In this document: in pieces, positions 57,504-64,000 of the stretch
Layout of the letters: the number at the start of each line of letters is the position of its first letter
How positions within the stretch are numbered: position 1 is the stretch's first letter
Assembly (NCBI GenBank): GCA_033239125.1
Contig: BSWB01000003.1
Span: forward strand, 109,202,320-109,266,319
Source of the DNA: Fagopyrum homotropicum
Taxonomy: Eukaryota > Streptophyta > Magnoliopsida > Caryophyllales > Polygonaceae
DNA length: 64,000 bases
Direction: 5' to 3'
Position numbers and translations under genes: made by a program
The notes under the pieces: model-generated
Told to the model about the DNA's origin: nothing
What the model saw: the letters and a program-made list of their open reading frames with translations, nothing else
The model's database searches: none

Positions 57504-59337
57504 TGATAACACGATTTATGACTTAGGTTTAGGTAATCATTTAGATAGAATTCTCGCTCATTCATGCATGGTTAAGCACTAGTTCATGACGTTTGCACTC
57601 AATTCACGTATTTTGGCGAGATAGACGTCTACACGGACTTGTGCATTGCTTTGTAGGTGTTTTGGGAGATTTAGGAGCTAAAACGATACGTTTGAGGATC
57701 GTTTATCAAGATGACACACCCTCGGACTCATTAGGATGCAAGCTAAAGGCTAGGGAGGACTCATGGAACCTTGCCAACACAAGCCATGCACCAAATCGAA
57801 GCTTAATGATCAAAGGCAAAGCTGAAGCACAAAATCACGGTTTACTGGCACTCCACGGCCGTGGTTTCAACCGTGGATTTTGCCAGGTTTTCGTGACAGC
57901 TGTGCCACGATCTCTTGGCCAGCTCTTGCAAAGTTGTAGTATAAAAGTGGTCCTGCATTGGCTGAAAGGAGCATCTTGGAGCAGCTCTCCATTATCCACT
58001 ATCCTCTAATCAAAATATTCTCTCAACAAGAAGATTCTTTGAGAAGAAGGAGGTAGAAAGAAGGCTACCATTGAAGAAGAGCTTCATTGGAGAAGGAGAA
58101 GAGCACACCATTGATAGATTAACATAGCCTTGTAGTGAAGGATTTCGGATTCAATTTCTAGAGTTGTGTGAACCATTTGAACCTTCTTTAAGAAGGATTG
58201 TGAGTTATTCTAATTCCATTTTCAGCTTGGTTTTGTTTTAGTTCACTTGTTCATCTCTTTCTCTTCATTATCTTGCAAATGGATGCCATGATTTTATGTT
58301 TGATTGTTTCGATTTCTATTATGAATGTTTTAGGCTAAATAGATGTGGTTCTAGGGTAAGGAAAGGATGGTTATGGCTAGGGCTATGATAGGATGGACTT
58401 AGATTTACCTTTGGATGACTTGTGTGCATGAACGTAGTTTCTGTTAAGAATCACGGCCAGTTCTTGCCACTCCACGGCCGTGGAAAGGTAGAACAAACCG
58501 TGATCTTACCTGATTCGATGGATCTAGTCTTAGATTGTTAGAGTATTGAAATCCTAAGTGTTTGTTGAGACAATCTATCCTAGGGTAACCTAGTGTTAGC
58601 AACTAAGTGTTAGGAGAGACTTATCCGGTAATCCTTGCTCTTAGATCCCAAAGATGACAAACCCTAGGTAGTGGTGAGCCTCATAAGCCGCCATTGGATT
58701 AAGTGTGCTAGGATGGTTGTTTAGGACTAACCCTTCCGAGATTTACCCGGTAAGGATAGGTTAGATCTCTAGGTAACAATCCGGTTTGTGTAGAATTCCA
58801 TCCCTTAGGTTCTTAGAGACTTACCCGGTGATGAGACCTTAGGGATGGCCTAGTGGACCATGAGACCTACCCGGTGATTGATCCCAATCTAGAAATACTT
58901 AACCCCAACATATCATAGTTAATCCAAGGAAAGAATAGATAGCTTGAGTCCTATGCCATAACCGGACCTTCCAACCCCTAGAATCCGCTCTTCTATCTTT
59001 GATCTATATCTCGTATTTTTGCTTGTTTGTTTGCGTTGATTGGTTAGCTTAGTTGATTATTACATTTCGCATGATTTGTGATCTTTGATTGATTACCGAA
59101 AAGCCAACCAAAAACAATTGAGATTTTCATTTCTTTATTTCTTTCTCTTTTCTTAACCTAGATTTTCACTAGACTTAATCATAAATCGAATCAATCTCAC
59201 CTTAGTCTTTGTGTTCGACCTCGGAATACTATCCCTACTACAAACGTCCCGTACACTGCGGGTTCGCTAGGAGTTAGGATAAATATAACGAGAATATAAA
59301 TTTAAAACCCATTGCGTGTCACATCCTGAGCGTAACA
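57504..59337 (+). repeat. Athila-1 3' LTR
   Basis: 1,834 bp, same length as the 5' LTR, with about 11 substitutions and no indel seen. Palindromes are at 57,853-57,864 and 58,472-58,483. Confidence 0.95.
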
Positions 59338-59342
59338 CTACA

Positions 59343-60924
59343 CAAGCTTTATGTTGATTATAGGTAATTGAGAGCTATTTCCGAACGGAATTGAGTAAGG
59401 ATGGAGTTGATTGAACATGTCCATGAATTGAGGGCATTCTTAGGAGCTAAGGAGTGCCAACTTGAAGAATGCACGAGACTAAGGAAGAATCACGTTCTTG
59501 CCCTAAACCACGCTCTAAAATACGGCCGTACTGATTTCCACGTTCAAGTCCACGGCCGTGGAACCATGGCAAGGGAAGCGTGGTTCATTCCAGCAACTTC
59601 TACGGCCGTGGAGGAGTTGTGTCAAACCGTGTTGATTTCCACGCTCTAAATAACGGCCGTGGAACCCTTCCACGACCGTGATCTTGGCGATCTTTTTCTC
59701 CACACTTTAAGCCACGATCTCCTACGCAATTGGGCCGGGCCGATATTTTATCTTACACTATAAAAGGACGGACGAAGAGAGATTCCGTCACCTTCGCTTA
59801 CGCATAGACGCATCTTACGCTTGCGCTTGGAATTGCCCTAATTTCGCATTTAGCGGAGATTGTGTTGGAGAGATTTTTGCGCTTTGTCATCGGGATTTCC
59901 GGATTGACGGAAGATCGAAGATTCGGAAGATTGTTCGCAAGGAGATTTCGCTTCTTGCTTAGGTTTGATTTAGAAGACGGATTGACATCCCGTTCTTCCT
60001 TCTTATCTAAGATTGTGATTGTTTGTGTTATTCCGAATCTATTGACGATATTGTTCTTGACTTGTGGATTTGAGATTACTTTGAAAGTTATTGAAGGTTT
60101 TCGGAAGTTTTCATCTTTCAATCTCTTAAACCTTGAATTCGATATCAATATGACTATTGTTGCCTAAAAACCCTTAACAATTCTAAGGTGAAGGGTTGAT
60201 AGTTGTGACTTAGATGATGATAGATCGATCGTAAACAGATTGCACCCTGAGAGTTAGAGAGAATCAACGACAACCCTAATCCACGGTCTGTTCTTGAGGT
60301 TCCACGGCCGTGGAACTCAAGAACTACCCGTAATTTTGTGTTAAGTTACGAACTTGCTTTTACTTTAATCCAAAGTTAAAGATTTGCTTTAACTTAGTCT
60401 TGGCTTGCCTTTTCTAGGTGGTAGTGAAGCCTCAACAACCTCTACCTCGATTGTGAGTGTCACAACCTTAATCGGTTTAGTTAGTCTTGATCCTTGGATT
60501 ACAAGTTTGGGTAATTGACATTAATTCTTACCTTTAGAACTTTTCTATACTGAAGCCTCAACAACCTTTATAGAGAGTGTCTTTTAGGTGAGTCATATAA
60601 GGTTTTTGGAACTTCACCGTACGATGACCTTACATTAGCATACCTTTGCATACCTCAACTCTGTCCTTATACGTTTAGTATATCTTGAATCGATTGCCAC
60701 AATTAGATACCTGGATCTTTAGGGTTGTTGTTTTCCCAATACTTGAAAAGCTTCTTACATTTACTCGCTTGATAACCTATAAGTGAATTTGTTCCCCCCA
60801 AATCCCTGTGTTCGATACTCTGGAATTCTTGCTTAACTATATCGATCCGTACACTGCGGGTTCGCTTGCTTGATTTCTGGTTTTATATTTAAAGCTTATT
60901 TGCACGCACGCTAAGTGGCGAACA
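59343..60924 (+). repeat. Athila-2 5' LTR, right-hand piece
   Basis: Continues the LTR begun at about 47,998, after the second CTACA. It ends AAGTGGCGAACA before the primer binding site, and TCCGTACACTGCGGGTTCGC near 60,846 matches the equivalent position of the Athila-1 LTR (about 49,873). TATA box at 59,759-59,765. The ORF at 59,862-60,167 is LTR sequence. Confidence 0.8.
59505..59765 (+). promoter_or_regulatory. Athila-2 LTR promoter: cluster of ACGGCCGT palindromes before TATA box
   Basis: ACGGCCGT cores at about 59,522, 59,552, 59,602 and 59,653, one within an exact CCACGGCCGTGG (59,550-59,561), plus CCACGACCGTG at 59,670. TATAAAA follows at 59,759. CCACGCTCTAAA precedes two of the palindromes. 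Confidence 0.5.
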
Positions 60925-60930
60925 AGTTTT

Positions 60931-60948
60931 TGGCGCTGTTGCCGGGGA
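60931..60948 (+). other. Athila-2 primer binding site, tRNA-Asp type
   Basis: TGGCGCTGTTGCCGGGGA, one mismatch to the Athila-1 site. Confidence 0.85.
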
Positions 60949-61026
60949 TTTGGTCTAGGCCGAATTCGGTTTTCGGTTGTCAAGCTTGGGAGCTTCTCCC
61001 TTGTTATTTGATATCTCTTTGAGTGC

Positions 61027-62768
61027 ATGCGCAGGTCTAGGAACACCGAGGATCTCTTACCTCTTGATCAAGAGCTTGAGAGGACTTTAAGGGAAAAGCG
61101 TAAGGAAAAGAAAATGGCTGAAGAACACGAACGTGATCTTCAATCGGAGCTAGCGGAGAAAGAAGCTCAACTCCTATGGAGTGAGAAGACACGTAGGGAA
61201 GAAACGGATCGTCATCAAATAAAGGTTGATGATCTAACTGATATGATGTTCTAAATGAGGATTGAGATAAACAACCTCAAGGAGAAAAAGAAAAGGAGGA
61301 GACCGGGAAGATCGGTTAGAGCCAACTCATCTAATGATGATAGCGACTCCTCCATGCCACCGCTAGAGGAAATTGATCCCACGATCAATGTAAATCCATT
61401 CCATCCACGGGCAGCTGCAATCGCCGTGTTCCACCTAGGAATGCTAGGATCGAACGTGTGGATGAGGAGCCAAGAAATCTTGGCCAAAGAATGGATCCAA
61501 CGCAGCAACCACGCCGTCTAGGTGTGAACTTTGATGCTGATGATGTACAAGGGTTTAGCTTCAACCCTCAAGTTATTACTCTTGTTCGCCAAAACCAATT
61601 TGGCGGGACAAGCGCTGAATCTCCACACCAACACTTGCAAAACTTTGAGTGTATGATGGAGACAATGAGGCCGAAGAACGCGACTACCAACAACTATAAG
61701 CTCAAGCCTTTCTTCTTCTCCTTGAAGGGGAAAGCATTGTCTTGGTATCAAGCTCTTCCTAGTGGGAAACTAGACACATGGGAAGACCTTTCCGCGGAGT
61801 TCCTCACTAAGTTCTTTCCGCCATCCAAAACGGCGGAACTTAGAGGTAAGATTAATGCATTTTCCATGAGATCTAACGAAAGTTTGTTTCAATCTTGGGA
61901 AAGGTTTCAGGATTTGCTCTTGGATTGTCCTCATCATGGCATATCCAAGCTTACATTGCTAGAGATATACTATAAAGGGCTGGATGTAGAGACACAATTC
62001 AAGCTCCAATCCCTCTCATGTGGTACATTCATGGACATGAGAGAAGATGACGCTTGGGACTTCATTGAGAAGCAAGCAAGGGTCATAGAGAAGTATTCTC
62101 ACCGGAAGGTAGAGGGAAATCATGTGGAGCAAGGAGCAAAGCTCACACATGAAGCTCAAAATCAAATTTTCTCCCTCAACAATGAAATCAAAGAGTTGAA
62201 GGAGGCTATCAAGACCAACTTTCCAAAGCAACAAGGAAAGGATGTTGGCTACTTGGGCAACAACAACAATGGTGGTGAGAATACAAACCGCAACAACAAT
62301 AACCGGAACAACAACCGGAATAATTGAAATGGCAACAACAACAACCGGAACAATAATTGGAACAACAATAGGGGTCAAACAACAACAATTGGCGCTCCAA
62401 TCAACAAAACTCCGGTAACTCTTATCCTTCCAATTCGAATTCACTAACTCCACCTTCCTCTTCCTCTACTCCTTTGAAAAGCCAGGGGCAAACATCTAAT
62501 GGAGGAAACACTTCAGGGAAGGAGAAGCCCGATCCCATGTTAGAAACGATTTTGGGAAAGCTTCAAGGTTTGGAGAACCGCATCATTAAGGTTGATGATC
62601 AAATTTCTAAGGTTGATAAAGGCCAAAAGGTTTTAGAAAACCAAATGTTCAGCCATGCGGAGGAAGTTCCTAGGAATCAAGGGAAACTTCCAGGAAAGAG
62701 GGAGGACAACCCTAAGGGAAGGGTGATGGCAATCACAACTAGGAGCGGAGTGACTACCACCGATCCGG
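61027..62768 (+). pseudogene. Athila-2 gag, frameshifted
   Basis: ATG at 61,027 (MRRSRNTEDLLPLDQELE) runs to a stop near 61,254. The capsid continues in another frame at 61,458-62,327 (NLGQRMDPTQQPRRLGVNF, NQFGGTSAESPHQHLQNFE, LSWYQALPSGKLDTWEDL) up to a stop inside an AAC-rich stretch encoding poly-Asn. A third segment at 62,474-62,773 (LETILGKLQGLENRIIK) ends just before the protease frame. Close in sequence to Athila-1 gag but clearly a different subfamily. At least three frame changes make it non-functional. Confidence 0.85.
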
Positions 62769-64000
62769 CCTAAGTTTGTTGAAGTCCCCGTTGAGAAAGA
62801 CAAGGAGAAGGGGAAGAAGAAGGAGGATATCTACGTTCCTCCTCCGGCTTACAAACCTCCCCTACCATTCCCTCAATCTAGAGCAAGAGCGCGCCTAGAT
62901 AAACAATTTGGTAAGTTTATAGAACTCATGAGCAAGCTGCATATTAATATACCTTTCATTGATGCTATTGTAGGTATGCCGGCTTATGGCAAGTTCTTAA
63001 AGGAGCTCCTCTCCAACAAGAGGAAGCTAGAGGATTTTGGAGAGGTTAAGATGAGTTCGGATTCTTCGGATCTCATCAAGACCATGAAGGAGAAAATGCC
63101 CCCAAAGCTAAAGGATCCGGGGTCATTTTATATTCCCATAGGAGTGGGAGATGTCACATACGATGCATTATGTGACTTAGGAGCAAGTGTGAGCATCATA
63201 CCACTTGCATTATGTAGGAAGATCGGTTTAGGCGACCCTAAACCGGTGAAGATGACGTTGTACATGGCGGATCGATCCATCACTCGCCCCGTCGGTATTG
63301 TAGAAGACGTCTCAGTCAAGCTAGGTAAATTCTTTGTCCCCATTGATTTTGTTGTGCTTGACATTCCTGCAAATAGTCCGGTCCCGATCATACTCGGAAG
63401 ACCGTTTCTTGCAACTTCCGGCTGCATAGTCGATTGCAAGAATGCTAGACTCGCCTTTGACATAGGAGAGGAGAAGGTAGAGTTCGTTCTTTCCACTCTA
63501 GTGAAGGAGCCAATCTTTGACGAGGATATATTCAATATCCAAGATGAAGAAGGGTTGTCTAGAGAGGAGGTAAGTGATATTCTCTTCAAAGATCCTTTGC
63601 AAAAGGTTATTACTATGAGTCTAACGAATGTAGGGGAAGAAGAGGAGTGCAATGAGGCAATTGAAGCCTTAGAAACACAAGAGGAAGTATGTGAAGAGAA
63701 GTTTGAGAAACTCCACGACGAGGCAGAAAACGTGAGAATCCACGGCCATACACTATATTCCACGGCCGTGGACTTCACAACCCAAAGTGTGGCTCACTCC
63801 AGAGGGTTACACGGTCATGGAGGAAACAGAGCAACCGTAATTCCTTTCCACGCTCTAAACCACGGCCGTGGAGGATGCATGGAAACCATGATTCAGGCCG
63901 TGGAAGAGGGTGATCGTGCCACTTCTTCAACTTCTTTTGATTCTTCTCCCACACCTTCTACACCCTTAGACACTTCTAAGGAGGCATCGGATGCTCCTCA
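62769..64000 (+). pseudogene. Athila-2 protease and linker toward RT, cut by window end
   Basis: An open frame from about 62,769 to the window end, without its own ATG, reached only after the upstream frameshift. It begins PKFVEVPVEKDKEKGKK, passes YKPPLPFPQSRARARLD and protease CDLGASVSIIPLALC, and continues DIPANSPVPIILGRPFLATS. From about 63,735 it enters a linker made largely by translation of CCACGGCCGTGG repeats (STAVD, NHGRGG), followed by a Ser/Thr/Pro-rich stretch. RT should follow beyond 64,000. The long - strand ORF here is a shadow. Confidence 0.8.

Larger units (their letters stand above)
48128..59337 (+). mobile_element. Athila-1: complete, young Athila-type Ty3/gypsy element
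   Basis: 11,210 bp with two 1,834-bp LTRs (TGATAACACG...GAGCGTAACA), TSD CTACA (48,123-48,127 and 59,338-59,342), a tRNA-Asp primer binding site and one uninterrupted gag-pol frame. By eye the LTRs differ at about 11 sites (0.6%), roughly half the divergence of the chromovirus LTR pair. At typical plant rates this is a few hundred thousand years. No env-like ORF lies between pol and the 3' LTR. Confidence 0.95.
47998..64000 (+). mobile_element. Athila-2: older Athila-type element, 5' part, split by Athila-1
   Basis: Its 5' LTR is in two pieces, about 47,998-48,127 and 59,343-60,924 (together about 1.71 kb), separated by the complete Athila-1 with CTACA on both sides. The LTR ends ...GGCGAACA before a tRNA-Asp-type primer binding site. 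The start TGTTAGCATG is inferred from the TGTT/AACA terminal symmetry and the break in the copia integrase. Gag-protease follow and are broken; the element runs past the window end. It is inserted in the copia element. Confidence 0.75.

Noticed and set aside
63128..63778. Long - strand ORF (216 aa)
   Set aside because: Antisense shadow of the Athila-2 protease frame, which shows clear family motifs on the + strand; the product is Ser-rich with no recognisable domain.
1..64000. tRNA or rRNA genes
   Set aside because: Only tRNA-complementary primer binding sites of retroelements were seen; no cloverleaf or rRNA core recognised by eye.

Overview
This window is nuclear DNA of a flowering plant, most likely a eudicot. 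The evidence is a two-exon phenylalanine ammonia-lyase gene with the conserved plant intron, plus plant-type Ty3/gypsy chromovirus (Tekay/Del-like), Athila, Ty1/copia, Helitron and Mutator-like elements. The species cannot be named from the sequence. PAL (27,230-29,839, + strand) is the only gene that looks fully functional for the host; almost everything else is transposon, transposon relic or AT-rich repeat.

Layout. 1-1,578: 3' part of a chromovirus LTR. 1,579-5,375: AT-rich repeat block holding a small Mutator-like element (3,609-5,084, 9-bp TSD) that carries a CATACCAGAATTT array. 5,376-20,164: a 14.8-kb insertion flanked by 158-bp direct repeats. It starts with a clear Helitron 3' end, contains a dead PIF1-type Helitron helicase (- strand), and that helicase is split by a complete chromovirus (6,920-17,445, TSD ATAAG). 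20,165-26,110: second copy of the AT-rich block and an array of ~245-bp repeats. 26,143-30,536: PAL with promoter and 3' flank. 31,222-35,206: a complete non-autonomous Helitron with both termini, carrying a decayed captured PAM2-CUE (CID-type) gene. 36,348-37,095: broken CCR4-NOT subunit 3 fragment. 38,811-41,661: solo chromovirus LTR with TSD ATAAC. 42,480-43,550: copia RT/RNase H relic. 43,660-44,480: relic related to the Helitron leader.

45,350-64,000 is a three-level nest. A decayed copia element was hit in its integrase region by an Athila element (Athila-2), whose 5' LTR was later hit by a second, young Athila element (Athila-1, 48,128-59,337, TSD CTACA, LTRs about 99.4% identical by eye, one uninterrupted gag-pol frame). 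Athila-1 looks recent, but the second aspartate of its RT catalytic pair and an RNase H active-site aspartate both read as asparagine, so it may depend on other copies in trans.

The most unusual signals are: a 12-nt palindrome CCACGGCCGTGG repeated in the LTR promoters and in the protease-RT linker of both Athila elements; the Helitron gene capture; a conserved hairpin over a splice-donor consensus in all four well-resolved chromovirus LTRs; and the repeat array inside the Mutator-like element. I found no CRISPR array, rRNA or tRNA gene. All divergence values were counted by eye and are approximate.
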